DNA of 64,000 nt from Coriolopsis trogii. Taxonomy: Eukaryota > Basidiomycota > Agaricomycetes > Polyporales > Polyporaceae. Position numbers and translations under genes: made by a program. This document shows, one piece after another, positions 33,657 through 47,611 of the stretch. Positions within the stretch are counted from its first letter, which is position 1; every line of letters begins with the position of its first letter. The notes under the pieces were generated by a model. That model ran no database searches, had not been told where the DNA came from, and saw nothing but the letters and a program-made list of their open reading frames with translations. The stretch is from assembly GCA_020543525.1 (NCBI GenBank), contig JAHYIO010000037.1, positions 682,001 through 746,000 of the forward strand. The letters run 5' to 3'.

Positions 33657-36600
33657 TCAGAACCAGGGCATGTACGGCTCTCCCATCCTGGCCAGATTCA
33701 AGGGATTGGTAGCGGTGGAAATCATATTCGTCACCGTCTGCACGATCGGTACTGTAGGAATCGTCTGCGGGTTGGGTGACTGCACAGCCTATCTCTCCGG
33801 TTAGTACCATGCCGGTCGACCGTATAGTTCAACAGCGCACGTACCGCTTCCCTTTCGGTCCTGCACCCGACCGTCTCTGCCCGCTTGATCAGCAGGTCTA
33901 TGTTGGCGGCCACCGCCTGCCGAACATTGACGTCCATCTGGCCAACCTTGGCGCGGAGCTGCATCCAGACGAGGACCTCCTCTCGTACAAACAAGCAGAG
34001 CTGTTGCTCCAGCTCACACTGATGTTCCAAATTAGCTGGAGGTCATAAACAGTACGCGACATCGACATACCTCTGGCTCTGTCAGACAGCGACCGATGGT
34101 CATCATCCCGCACGCCAAGATACCCTCCATCAGGATGGGCCCCATCAAACGCTGCATGTTGGGAGTGAGTCGGAACGGTATAATGTCGGTCGGTGCTATC
34201 CGTGGCTCTTGAAGGTGTAGACCTGGGATAGAATAAATTCACGATCAATCCCACGTATGCAAGTAGAGAACGCAAGTCTCACTCGGGATAATCTCGCTCA
34301 TGGTGATTTGCCCTGTAGCTCTGGACCAATGGATACGCGAGGGCAAACGGCCTGACATGCAAACGAAGTATGTCATGAAGCTTGTTGCAGCTACTTGAGA
34401 TGCAAATTCCTTCCGCATGCGCCATACATCGCTAGGATTCGCCATGCTGCGGGTGACAAACTGTAGCACATCTCAGATGGGGTCATTAGACTAAGGGTGA
34501 GACGACGTACTCGTATGAGGATGTCCTCAGGAACAGCCTTCGCCATAACGTCATCCATGAGCTCTCTCTTGAGATTGTAGAATTCGGACTTGTTGGGCTA
34601 ATTTTGGTGAGCCGAGATGTATACGGTCATGCAAAAGAACCATTTACCATGCGACCGCCATTCTGCTGCTTGTATTCTCGGAGAGTAGCCTTGAGCTTCT
34701 CACCGATCATAAGCGCAGGCTCTTCTCGTGAGATTCCAGACTCTTCACAGTATTGGTCGTAGATGTCCCCGAACGCAACATACGAAGCATCGTTCTGTTG
34801 CAGACGCAAGTTGGGCGCGCACGACACACCTGTGAGGAGGTGGAAGTGGAGGTTGCGTTTTCTGCTCTCTTTCTTGCGATTGAGCGTGCTGTCAACATAA
34901 GATTCGTTAACGCATGTCACCACGGCGTGCGATGAATTGCCAGTACCCATTGAAGACACGGAAGATCTGTGCCGTTCTTTCCTCCCGACGGAAATGACGA
35001 GCGACTGGGGTTTGCACCGCAAAAGACGTGGTCGAACCATCGTGTCCTTTGATGTGCAGCCGCTTCCAGCAATATCCATGGGTACGACAGTTATCGTAGT
35101 TGGGACCAAACCTTCGAATGCGGACGAAGTTCTGATTGCTGTCTTTATCCTGAATAAGGGGTCAGTCTTGGAGGTTTGCTCAGTCTTGCGCAAGATAGTG
35201 TACCTCCGTGTATTGCCCCGGTACCTCCACCTCGTCGAACTTCGTGTACTGGAACTCGATCAAGTAATGACTCAGGTTGTCTAGAGGTTGCACCCGTGGT
35301 CGAAGGTCTAGTGACCGCTCATATCTATCACGCCACTGTTGTAGCTTCCGAATGTAATCTTGCAGCGTCATCTTGGCGTTGATGAAGTCATCCTCATACT
35401 CCTTCTACTTGCTGTGTAAGTATAGAGGCATTCCAGCGTGTGTAAAAGAACGTACTCGAGGGACACCTGACAGATTCATCGCGAGGCGTTTGAGGGTTGT
35501 CACAGTTTGCGGGCTGAGTTGATTGTCGTCGTCGGTTGTGACGCGGTTAGCGTATTGCTAGGTAGAGCGTGAATTGACATGCAAATTCGATTCAATACAC
35601 AACATCTATCCTCACCTGCATCGCGTCCTGCAGTAACATGCATACGAGGCGATATATCTCTTCCTCTGGGTGAGCCTTGAAGCGTGCAGCAATTTGCTCG
35701 ACGACAGTCTCCAATGTCAGTATCAGCAAGGGGAACGCTGTCTTCAATATCTGCATGATCTCCTCGATGAGGTCCCAAGCCTGTCGCGTAGCGGGAGGGA
35801 TCACTGGCTCCTTGCGTTGCATCTGGCCGTTCGACGTCGACTGCCCAGACTCGTCAGGCTTGGCTGCGGACGTGGCATAAGCATACTCCAAGGTCCACAA
35901 TTAGACATTGTCACTGACCATCGAGCTTGGCGGCAGCAGCAGCAGCGACTGCTGACAGTTGCTTTCTAGCAATGATGAATTCCTCCTTCGTCGTACGCAA
36001 AGGGAAGAATAGCGCCTATAACACCGGGGGATGAGATCGCTATGGTGAAGCCGGATGAAGAAACTGACCTGTGGGTACAGCTTGGCTAAATTGAGCAGAA
36101 TATAGCGTGCTTGCTTCGCTTCTCGGTGCGACACCGAAGAGCAAAGCTGAGGAATAAGCGGTATCCAGTACCAGTACGCAGCGTCGCCCTTGTACTTATC
36201 GAAGGCTTGCGAAATCGCCAGTGTTCCATCGTCGAGGCCGAGCAACCACAGCACTCGGGTGAGTAGCGGACGACTCTTCCTGTTTTTGTAGAGCCCCGCG
36301 GCTTGCAGGTAGCAGCTAACAGCATTCGAGGCGTAAGACAGGTCGGTGGGGAATTCCTTGAACATCTTGTCGTTGAACTTGCCCCAAGCAGCCCATGCCT
36401 TCGCTTGGAACATATCCATCTGCACGGCATGTCCGAAAGCGGTATTTGCATCATCGTTGCGCCCCAGTCTCGCATGGAACATGCCCTTGAGCGTGAAGAA
36501 CTCTGCCTTCTGTGTGTTCGTGAAGTACATCAGATTCGTGTTGTTGATGACTTCGAGACCAGCCTGCAGATCGCCCGGCTTCTGGTAGTGACAGCGAGCT

Positions 36601-39600
36601 TGCTCCCGGAGTTTCAAGAAGGCTTCGGAGATCTCGATGTTCGGGAGGGTGTAAATGCGATTGAGGAATGTGAAGCAGACGTCGAGGAGCTCGTGCTTCC
36701 GCGCCACATGAGCGAATCGATTGATGATCCAAGCAGTCTCGTGGAAGCCGCGGTATCCGAATGTGTTCGTACTCCCGGTAGCTGCGCTGCCTTGGTTGGT
36801 CGGTTGGATAAGGGGTAGATATGTCTTGTTGATCGCAGTGAAAACGTTCTGCCTCCATGCCACGAGATCGCTCCATATTGTAATATCGTCACAGATATTC
36901 GGCAAACGCTCGCGCCAAGCTTGGAGGACCATCTTAAGATCGGACGACTTCTTTTCCAAGTTCTGCGCTGTAGTGGTTGCGAGTGAGCCAAAGATCTGCA
37001 CGGCTTCCTGCAATTCGACAAATTGCTGGAAGTGCTGCAGGAGGGGGACATGGGCTGCGGAGAATTGTTGAGGCAGTGTGACCCATTTTCGGAGCGAGAG
37101 TTGCATTGCCTCCTCAAGGATCTTTGTGAACTCGGTGTTCTTGTCGATAGCGGCCGGGAGCTTCAGTAACGCGATGAAAGCCTCGTAGACGCGACGTCTC
37201 GGGGTAGCAACGTCACGAAGTTGAGCCACGTAGTTCTCCATCTCTTGTCGCTGTTCCACCCACTCCTTCTGTCGCCACGCGGCCTCTAGCTGGAGGTCAA
37301 TGTTGCCTTCGGCCTTGCCAAGGTCGAAGAGGATGTCCCACTGTTGTAGCTTCTCAGCAGCAAGTATCCAATGGTCCTCCCAGAGGCAGAACTCGGCTTC
37401 GGAGAACGGAAGAACACCGGATCGTGCTCGGCTCTGCGCAGACTCATAAAGGATAGAGGCCTGCTCCCACATACCCGCCTGCTCGAATGCTATCCCAGCG
37501 TTCGTGTCGGAATACAAGGCCCTACGACGCCATAGGCCATAGAAGACGTCCTCCTCGGCGAGTTCGGCATACAGTTCGGCCAAGGAGTCGTAGATAGTGT
37601 CGCGGACAACCATCTCATCTTCTCGGACGTGGTTCATAGACGACTCCAGGATCTCTGTAGCGACGTGCCAGGCGCCAAATGTCTTCGCGAGATACTTCAC
37701 AAGGTGAGGAGGCAGTACCATCGGTGAAGGACAGGCGTGAATACCAGAGAGGATGGTAATGATGACGTTGGGGCGCAGCTCGGCTTGCCTGATGTGATAC
37801 TCCTTGCTCAGTAAGTTGATCGTATGATGGGCGACTTCGCCTTGCTCCCGCCGAGAAAGGCAAGACCAGGCAGCTGAGAAGACGGATATCCAAAGCTCAT
37901 GTGTGGCTTGGCGATCACCATATAACAGCCGCTGCATCGGCTTGATAATCGCTGAAGCACGAGCAAGGACGAAAGGCGGTTGAGACAAGGAGGAGTCGAA
38001 GATACCTCGCCGGTCAGGAGAGACAACGAGATCGCCGTCGATGGAACCTAGGAGAAGGTGTAGTGCGAGGAAAATCCAGTTCTGGTCCGCAACTGCATCC
38101 CAATTCTGACTGCCGAATATGAAGTTGAGCCTATTGAGGAGCGACCGTGGGGTGTTGGAGTCAAGTAGGTCGATGAATCGTTCCCGGATGGCCGTGTCGG
38201 CGGCACGGCATCCGCAGAAGAATGGCTGTTCGAGGCGAGTAGTCAAGTCGCTACGGCGAAGGGTAGGGTCGGTGTAGATGTCGTAGATGAGCTCCAAATA
38301 ATTGTTGAACAACGCCTCGCCACGTTCTCCGCGATTCTCGAACGCCACCATCTTTTGTAGCAAAGTGGCCTTCTCCTTCATAGTCGGGTACGCGTCGCGT
38401 TTGTTCATCGCCCAATCCTTCGCGACGTCGAGCAAGTATCGACAGAGGGGACTGCTCTTAGACTTGTCCACGAGCACAACCAACGTACTCATCAACCACT
38501 TCCGTTGGTCTCCGAGGTGAGCGACCGCGATGTGACAAACCTCGAGGATAGCTATAAGGAGGCGCACGAGACCCTCGAAGGCGTTGACGTTTGTCGTAGA
38601 AGATGATTGTATGTGGTCTTTGGCCAACTTGCTAAGCAGTTTCATGAGGTTGGCACAGAACGGCTCGATGCGTTCCGGAGAGACCGTGACAATTGTCTTC
38701 AACACCAGGAGGGCGCCACGAAGAGCATTCGGACGCAGGTTCTCTGAACTTCTGAGGTTCTCCGTAATGGCGGTGTGAACGGCGGTATGGAAGTCTGTGA
38801 TGTCTCCTGGCTGCTGCTGTTCTTCCTCCTTCGGAAGCGGGAAGAGATGGAGTATCCTGTCTACGACCGGATAGAGGCAATCTTGGAGCGCTGTGTCCTC
38901 GGAGAACATGCCCTTCCGAACGAGCCTCGTCAGGATGGGAGCATTGCTTTGGTACCAAGCATCATCCCTCTCAGCCGCAATTACTTGTAAGACCTTCGCA
39001 TTTGCGAGGGCTTGTGCTCTTGCGGGGTCTTCTGTGAACTCGCTCTACAATGGAAAGATTCAGATTGATCGCCTGTTGACGAAGAAGATTGTGTTTCTCA
39101 CCTGCTCTAGAGCACGAGAAAAGAAGTTCAACTTCATACTGACATCGCTCCAGCCACCGGGGGCTATCAGGATCTTCAGCAATGAGAGACCGCGAGAGAT
39201 GACGGTCGATCGAGAGGACGCATCGTGGAGCGTAGTAGTGAGTCTAATGAGGTAGCTGACAATGTTCTCGCGCAAGCTGAGAGGAGTGACCCACGCCTCG
39301 CCAGCGTTGCTATTCGCAGATGTCAAGTTCGCCTTCTGCTCCCAGTCGAAAATAACCTGAATGATGTCGATCGAAAGCGTCTTGGTGTCGTGGTTAGCGT
39401 TGGCAGTCAAGCCGAGCTTGGTCAAGTGGTTGACGATGTGCGGGACAAACAAAGCACGGACGGGGAAGAAGAGTGTCGGTTGCCCAACGATCAGGAAGTA
39501 GACAAGATTTGTCAAGTTAGAGTTTACACCGTCCTCGGCGAGGAGTCGTCTGGTGGTCTTTGCCCACTGCGGATACCCAGATTCGGTCATCTGAGGACGC

Positions 39601-42600
39601 GCGAGAACGGGAGCGAGGATGTTGAGTGCCTCGCGGACAAGAAGCTTGCCCTCTGCATTGGGGCCCTTCAACAACCCGGTCCAGAGTCGCAAAATAAACT
39701 TCGGAGGGCCATCGAAGATATCGAAGAAGCGAGCAGCGAGCACATACGCCGTGCACTTTACCAACGGATCCTCGCTGGTGATGAATAGCCATGCGCACTT
39801 GATGATGTCCTTCTTCGCATCCTGGAGAAGCTCGGAATAGTGTTGAACCATCACTGTAGTGAGGCGTAGCAGCTCGATTTTGAACGTGTCGTCAGCCCCG
39901 GGGAAAGCAGTGAGGAAAGACGCGGTCTCTGCGGAGGAAAGAGGTTGCCAGATACGAGCGTGCATTCGCTGGACCATATCTGCATCCACCAATCCGGCCT
40001 TCTGTATACCGGAATGGGTAGCGTGCATGAGCAGCGTGGGCGTCACGACGTATTGCAAGAACAACGCCTTCTGCGTCCAAGAGAACGAAGGGTCGTCAAA
40101 CCAAATGAGGAAGCGCTGTAGAACGCATCTGCGGAACGCGAGGTCCTTGCTGAGAGCAACATGGCGATAGAGGAATTGTACGACACTGACGACATCCAGC
40201 GGCTGACGGCGAACGAAGATGTCCACGAGCTCGAAGAGAATGTCGATACGTGGGGACTGCTCGAGCGCTTGCTTGAAGATGGACAGCATGAGGGTGTACT
40301 TTTGCAGCAGCTCTGCGGACGGCAGTTGAGAGGCTTCGTCATTCGAGTCGGCCCTCCATAACGCCACGACAGCATCTACAGCATGATGATTCTCCAATAC
40401 CCACCCAGGGACGAGTTCTGCTAGATCTGAACAAAGCAAGAGACCAGGCATGACTAAGTTCGGGTCTCGGCCCTCGAGCGACGCTGCCACAAGAGGCCCT
40501 GTCCTCGCGTTCAATTCTCGCAACAGGTTGGGAGCGAGTCCTGCGCGGAGGATGCTGCGCAAGGTCCGAATTTGCATCGGGAAGGCTAGGTGACGCATGA
40601 AGTAGTCCATAGCGTCGGACGGGTAGCGGTCGAGATACTTGGCCAGCGGCGCTGAGAAAGGGCTCTCTCCTGAAAAGTGCAGCGCGGATTCGGTTTGAAC
40701 AATTGCATTGACCAGGTTCTCGAGGAAGATGTTTGCGGCAGAGGGGAGAAGATGGAAGATGTTCGCGAGGCATACTAACTTCTTGATGCCATCGTTGTCC
40801 TGGAGGGGCAGCCTCGAAGAGGCCTGTAGCATCTGTGGATCGGCGACGATACGGAAGTGGTCCAACAGCTTGTGGCCAATCTCCACCTTGAAGTAGTTCG
40901 TCAGCAATTCCAAGAGGCGAGCTAAACCTTCAAGACCCGGAATGGAGAGCCGCTTCGGGTCTGCGAGGTTCATAAGAATAGGCCTGAGACCTGTCTGCAG
41001 CAGCTCCTTGGGAAGTCGTGCTTGATGCGTCAAGACCATGCGGAGCCCCTCGTGCGCTACATCCTTCACCTCGGGGATGGGCGAGTATAACGACTTGAAG
41101 TATACGGTTGTCACCCTACCAACAACTTCAGCCCAAATTTCAAACCTCAATCATCCAAACTCACCTCTGTCGCGTCTGGTGCTGCTTCGCAAAGAAATCG
41201 GTCAGGGGCATCGAAGCTGTCAGCAACTTGATGCAAGCAACTCGCAACTTGATGACTTCAAGGCTGCTCTGGCGAAGGTTACTGCGACCTACCAGAGCCA
41301 TGTCGTCAGCATCCGCCAACGCAAGGGTCTCGTGCAGCAGGCGTAAAAGCTCCTCGTTGAGCTCCGGAAGCGGTGGATTCAAGCTGATGCAATAGCGGAT
41401 GCCTTCGATCATTCCGATTTGGAAGGGGAAAGGAAGCGCACGAAGCGGCTTGGTGTAGATGGATGTGAGAATCCTGTCACGGTGGGGCAGCAGCAAGTCG
41501 TAGCTACTCTTGCCGCTCAGTTCCGCAAGCAGCGCAATGCAGCCCTGAGCCGCCTGACGCGAGATGGGGTTCGCGCTCGAGAGTTCAGCGAAGAAGAGCC
41601 CGACGACGTGCGTCGTCTTGCTCTCCCGCAATTGCTCGCCATCGTTGCCTTGTGTGCTCACGCGAAGAACGCGATGGAGGACGTCGACGACCGACTCGCC
41701 GTCGTGGAGCTGATCATGCGGCATGTCCTTGAGAACGTGCAGCAGCATCCGTACAAGGTCGACCTCACGGTCGTTCACCCATCGGATGCCCAGGTCTGGA
41801 ATGTCGGTCATGACCTTGATGCCCCCGCAACCTGCCCTCCTACGAACCCAAGACTCATCCAAGCACAGCGAGAGAAAGCGACTCGCAACCTGGTGCAAGG
41901 CCACCACGACATCCTGAACAGCGTCCTGGCTGGACGCCATCGCGACCAACTCACGAATGGACGCATTCACGAGTTCCAAAACGCGGTTCGCCTCTGCTGC
42001 CTTGTCACGAGCCAGTCCGTGTTGCATTGCGTCCAGAAGACACGAGAAGACGGGGCTAGCATGGCGTCGAGATGACCCGTCTTTGCCGGCGTATCGTCGA
42101 ACTTCGGCTGTGAACAGGAACCGCCAGACCCCCAACAAGGTCTTCTCCGCCTTCTCTTGCACCTCTGGTAAATGGAGGCCGTCATACATACACTCCAGGC
42201 ACTCCACGAAAAGCGCCTCTCGCTCACGCCCTCTGACGCCCTGCCAGGAGCCGTTAGTACAAGAGGTGATGGTCGAGGACTCTAGCACATACCTCATGCA
42301 TGACGAGAATCAGGCACTGTTCAAGGTAGTTATACGCATGGATCCGCTGCTGGGCCGCTGACTTCGAGTTGCGAAAGATCTCGGTGGAGACCTTGGCCAT
42401 CGGAGCAAGCTCGATGGTAGCTAATTGAGTCCCGAATGAGAACTTCGCCTTGACACGCTCCGTGAACGGCGAATATTTGAAAGCGGGTTCTTTCTCCAAC
42501 AGCTTGCGGTTGCGGCCGCCCAGCTTCCCGAGGATGCGAATAGTCGTATGGGAATGGTGGTGATTGGCGGGTAAGGGCTTCAGAAGGTCATGGAGAGCTT

Positions 42601-45176
42601 CCATCAGTTCTCTGAGCACCGTATTGAGCGTCGGGTCAAGGAAGTCGGGCGTGAGGTTGTCAATGCAGAGCTCGAGCGTGCGTAATCCCTGAGACACGAG
42701 ATCGGGCGTCCCGCGCAATGCAAGGACCAGGGGTTGCATGAGGTACGAGAGGTAAGGAAGCAAGTGGGTGAGGCGAAGAGGGACTGTGAGGCAGAGCTCG
42801 ACGATCATATCGCGCGTCGGGCCGTCAGCGGTCTGAAGCTGCCGGTTGAGGGATTCGAGCATCTCGGGGAGAAGCGGGTGAACCTCCTTGTAAAGCAGCT
42901 CAAAGCGACCACCGCCTCCACCAATGGCCCGGAAAAGACCACGAAGAAGATGGAAATAGTTCATCGGTTTCTGCGACTTCGCCGCGAGGGGGAAACACTC
43001 CATGATGAGTTTGCCGAGGTGGGACGCGAGTATAGACTCGTTGAGCTGTGGGTGAGTCGTAACCGCCTGAAACGTCATTTTGAACATGCGGATAGCAACG
43101 GCAGCCGTTTGGTCATCGTACTCTCCCAGCTCTGGGAGTTTGTCGACGAGGTACTTCAGGATGATAGCGACCAAGGTAGGAGAAGTCGCCTCCCGAGCGA
43201 AGAGTAGAGTGGTCAGATGCATGAGTATGGGACGCTTCTCCACAGAGCTGAAGAAGAAGGATATCTTCCGTGTCCAAACTTCCTGGAATACATGGAGGTT
43301 AATCTCGACCATAGCGGCCGAGAGTCGTTCCAACGCGTCCTGGGCCTCCCGAGGCTCGGGATCAAAGAACGCCATGGCCCTGATGCAGCCGTCGAACATC
43401 CTCGCAATAAGGCCTCCGTCTGGGACTGGGGCATCACACCGTTTCAACCCAACGATCAAGCTATGAAACCCGTGGAATAGGGTGCGAAGGAGATTGCGGT
43501 AGTCTGCAAGCGCAAGCGATGAGAAACGATGTGATGTATGGATATTAGTCTGTCCCTGACCTCCTTGGTTTTCCTCAAGTTTCTCGGTAGCATAGCAAGG
43601 CCCTAGTAATGGCCGGGACTTCTCGATGATTGCAAAGTCATTGAAGTCGTTCGGCACATCCTTAGCCTTTGCCCTACGACTGAGCTTCTCCACCTGGACC
43701 GAAACAAGGGAGTCGACCTTGTCCACGCCTGCTTCTAGCAGCGAATTCAGGACCCGTGCAGCATTCTGGTGATTGTCCTTGGTGATCTCGGCCTCGACGA
43801 GGTTGAAAATCACCTTCGCGGAGAGCAAGTGAAAATGGGCCGACAAAAACGGGTTATGGAGGTGCTGGACGTAAACGGCAAAGACTCGATTGACGTTTGA
43901 GGGTGTAAGATCAGGTCTTAGATGGTGAAGTAGGTCCGCTACGGCGCTGAAGAGGCTCGTCCTATACCAATGTAAGTATAACCAAGGACATTACAGTCGC
44001 TAAGAGGTGAAGGCTCACCGGAATATCTCCCGACTACCAACTGAAGTGCCTAACAAGACCCGCTCATCCAACAGCTTCTCAATATGAGGTACGAGGGCAC
44101 GCTTGTAGTTCGTGCTGGTGATGTGTCTCAGTAGAGGGTGGAGCTCCTGTACACCACGACACATCGGTCAATCATAACCCGACGACGCGCGAAGAGAAAG
44201 TCACCTTGCGAGCAGTCATAGCCATAGAGGGGCAGTCCTGAAATAGCCTCAGTATAGCAAGCGCGAGCTTCTCGCCCTCTGCTTCAAACGCCTCTGCTTG
44301 CCCCTGACCTCTGACAAGAAAAAGGGTAGAAGAGATGACCTTGACCTGTGAAACAATGTAGTCTATATAGACTTGCGTGTTCTTGATTGTCGAGGCCATC
44401 CCCGCCCAGACGCCACCCATCGCTTCATGATCCTCTCGAGCCTTCTGTTGAGCGGGAGGTTGTAGCTCGCTGTATTCCAGCAAGCGGGGAATCAGGGTAG
44501 GGACATGAGGGGCGACAGCATTCCTATTCAGTTGCAAAAAGGTTACTAGCAAGAGGTTCATCTCGGAAAGAACCTTGAAGCTGCGAATAGCGGCAAGGGA
44601 GGTCGTCGCATCCAATTCACGGGAATCGTCGGAGAAGATTTCGACCAGTAGAGCCTTGAGGTTCTCTACCAGCTGCAGATAGATAGTCATGAACTCTGAG
44701 AACACGTCTTCATTGAACGAGCGTGTCCCGCGCATGATGTCGTTGATCATCTTGCAGCAGGTCGTCCCCATTTCCTCATTGTCGTGACGGAGGAGGAAGA
44801 GCAAGCCGTGGAAGAGTGGGAGAACTTGAGGGCGGACGACCTCGATGAAGGGGATGCGGTGTAGTATTTCCAGGAGGGTGCGGCGAAACTGAAACTCGAT
44901 GCTGTCCTTTTGGAAGGAGGGCTCTCCGGACCGGAGTATTTCGAGGAGGACAGGGATCATATGAGGGAGGACGCGATTCTCAGCTTCCCTGCTGACAGTA
45001 TCAATCATCTCTCGCAGCTCGCACGCGACAGTGTATTTAGTTTTGAGGTCTGCACAATTTGTTGAAGCCCCTGTTGAGGCTTATGCATGGACGAACGTAC
45101 CAATGCTAGGGTCTGCGACCCGTGCGGCGCGCATCTCCAGCTCCACGGCGGTCTGGATTGGGGAGACATTATCCAT
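33657..45176 (-). CDS. TRA1: Tra1/TRRAP, pseudokinase scaffold of SAGA and NuA4
   Basis: Giant PIKK-family protein (roughly 3,600 residues) that binds activators and recruits acetyltransferases. The start [19 protein letters not shown] splices to [20 protein letters not shown]. Most of the gene is HEAT repeats (e.g. [40 protein letters not shown]). The FAT domain includes [20 protein letters not shown] and [20 protein letters not shown]. The kinase-like region has [33 protein letters not shown] and [19 protein letters not shown]. Where active PIKKs have DRHxxN and DFG, it reads [18 protein letters not shown], so catalytic residues are absent, as in all Tra1 proteins. The FATC end is [20 protein letters not shown] with a final PWF. 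Introns are few in the HEAT part and dense in the kinase part. Long open frames on the other strand are shadows. Confidence 0.97.
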
Positions 45177-46070
45177 GATGGGCTAGCAGCATAGACAGAG
45201 GACAGTATGAGAGCAGCAAGCAGAGCAGAGAGGAGAGCGGTGCGGGGAGAAGGGAAGGAAAGCAAGCAACACGACTGTGGCTGAGAGCCCGCAAGGACGC
45301 GGGGGTGTGGTCGAAAGCCACAAAGGATGCTACGCGTGAGCGTTCCATTGTCGCTGCCACGTGATCCGCTCTTGTCACTTGTGACCCCGGACCCCCGTTC
45401 GTGACTGGAGCTCGTCAGCTGTCACAACATACTCGACGCCCAGCCCGGTGTGCTCCCGCTCAGGCTCGTGCGGAGGTCGATGAGGGTGCCAACTTGCCAC
45501 TCTCTAATCAGTACCACCTCAGTAGAGCTGTTGCATGCACTCCTTCTTATATACTGTACCTAGGTCCCTGGAATGAGATTGTCGGAACTTCCCTTATTCC
45601 ATTCGGAGGCATACCGATGGAAATCATTTTCAAAACCCTCCGGATGGGCCTTGGAGGGAGGTTAGAGGCCAAAAAGTCCCATCCGGATAGCCTGAGAAGG
45701 GCACTTAGATGCGAAAAATATCCATCTGGATGCCTTATTCATCTGGATGCGTTTCGGTAAGTTCCGACAATTTTTTACCCCAGCTTGAACTTTGAAGGGG
45801 CATAGTACTTAGAGCAGACCAGTTCGGACGCCCTACAGTAGACAGTAATCGCAGAATGGGTGTTGCCAATGCGAATGAATGACATGATATGGCAAAGCAA
45901 CCAAAGATCATAATGAGGAATCTTCAGGCACCATTTGCTGGTCTGGAACGTGGTTACTATCGCACGGCAACAATACAATCTATACAAGAAGGACACACAG
46001 AGCACTCCGTTGGCTGTATATGTTAATCATGACTAGATACGGATACCTCCATGGCGCGCACATACAGAAA
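45177..46070. other. Intergenic region between RRP8 and TRA1
   Basis: No gene seen. The stretch nearest TRA1 should hold its promoter. The middle holds a short inverted-repeat element (45578-45771). The stretch towards 46070 is AT-richer and probably the RRP8 3' UTR. Confidence 0.5.
45578..45771. mobile_element. Candidate MITE with 13-bp terminal inverted repeats
   Basis: ATTGTCGGAACTT at 45578-45590 is perfectly inverted as AAGTTCCGACAAT at 45759-45771, 194 bases end to end. Inside are related short motifs (CATCCGGAT, CATCTGGATG twice), which suggest further internal duplication or partial hairpin. There is no coding capacity. No clear target-site duplication flanks it, so a non-transposon hairpin is possible. 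Confidence 0.4.
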
Positions 46071-47611
46071 CTATCGCCGCTTATATTCACATGGCTTCAA
46101 TAGATCCCCTCGCGACATGAGTTTTTTCCAGTCCTTCTCAGATTTGGCCTTGCGCGGTACCTTCTTGAACTCGAACAGCGTAAAATGGGTGTTCCGTTCG
46201 TCCTGTGAACAATCTCAGCTGGTCGCCTAACTTGCAGGAACGTGCAACGTACTTTCGCCTTCGGCTTGAACCCAAATAATGCGACGAATGAAACGAATTC
46301 TTCGACGTCGGAGAATCGACTGGTGACTTCGGCAATCCTCAGTTCGCCCCTATCCCATCCTTCAGGATTTCGCGTCAAAGGACCGTATCGAGGAGATAAA
46401 ACGCACCCTGGTCGTAGAATGCGCCAGGCTTCCCGGATACAGCCAGGCCAGTTCGTGCCCATCAGACTGAGCGCACATACGACGACGTCAATGACCTGCC
46501 CCTCGCCCTCGTGCTGCGATGCATCTGGCGAGTGCTCGGACCCTGGCAGAGGAATATGGCTACAGATGTCCGCTTCCACGACGTATGCACCGTCAGACAC
46601 GAGATCAAACGAGAGGACTAACATCCCCTTAGGGACGAGAGCGCGAGCAAGCGCAGCGTCGCCACATCCAAGATCTGCTATGACTGTCTTTGCGGGATAG
46701 GAAGACAGCACAGAGATGTAGTGTGACACAGGGTTGGTGGGCCAGGATTCGACCTGATTGCGAAAACCTGTGTGGTACTATCGACGATCCTTAATTCACT
46801 ACGGATGTCACCAACGAAGGCGCGAACGGCTCACCTCGGAGAACACAGCAGGATCTTGACTCATCAGCTCACGCGCTTTCCCACTGTCAGACTTGTAGAG
46901 CATCTCGTTTATCCACCTTCACATAGGTCTTTGTGAGTGAGTCTACGAATGACAGAACAGTGCGTACCTGAAGCGTGCACCGTCAAGCTTTTTCATCATA
47001 CTAGCTTGCAAGGCAGTTAGACCCTGCTCGCCTTCCTTCTGCGCCTTCTCAGTCGACTTCGCAACCTGAGGCTTAGGTGTCGAGACGTCATTCTCATGCA
47101 CAGACTCGCTGCCGGGCAGCGCATTGAAAGCCTCCCTGCGTTGCTCTTTTCGTTTCTGCTTCTGCTTCTTGTCTTTCGCCGGAGACTCGTGTGGACTCTC
47201 TTGTGACTGCTCGCGAGGAGCTGGAACTTGTTTGCCTTCATTCTTCTTCTTGGTATTCGGACTCGGTTGGGAGTCCGCCTTCCTCTCCTTCCCAGCCTGC
47301 TCCGCCTTCTTCCCCTTCTTCCCCTCCCTCCCTTTACCGTGATCCACAGCCGACAGTTGCTTTTCCTTCCCCTTTCCCTCTCGCATCTTCTTGTTCGGAC
47401 GAGCAGAGCCTTCCTCATCCAAAGTGGCCATGCCTGCTCCGAGGCTCTTCATGAGCTTCTCGATATTCTTTTGCGCAGCGGATATCCTCTGTGCTTCATC
47501 GACATCGTCCGTGTTGTGCGCCGAGGCTGGACGCTTGCGTTTCTTGCTCGTGCTACCTTGAGCGAGCGGTGCAGAGGGTACGCTCCAGCCAGGAACCTCA
47601 AAGAGAGACAT
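46071..47611 (-). CDS. RRP8: Rrp8, 25S rRNA m1A methyltransferase
   Basis: Nucleolar SAM-dependent enzyme that methylates an adenine of large-subunit rRNA. The start MSLFEVPGWSVPSA leads into a long Lys/Glu-rich, nucleolar-type region (KKRKRPASAHN, GKGREGKKGKKAEQAGKERK, KDKKQKQKRKEQRREAFNAL). The catalytic part begins ALQASMMKKLDGARFRWINE with MLYKSD, then FRNQVESWPTNPV. SAM motif I is VIADLGCGDAALA, followed by VLSFDLV, VEADICSHIPLP, VVVCALSLMGTNW and RILRPGGELRIAEVTSRF. The tail reads FVALFGFKPKAK, HFTLFEFKKVPRKAKSEKDW and ends LLKPCEYKRR, the standard Rrp8 C-terminus, which confirms the last frame. The N-terminal extension is the variable part of the family. Three or four introns. Confidence 0.95.

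Noticed and set aside
41419..42075. Plus-strand open frame of 218 codons
   Set aside because: It lies antisense within a continuous Tra1 HEAT-repeat exon and has shadow-frame composition.
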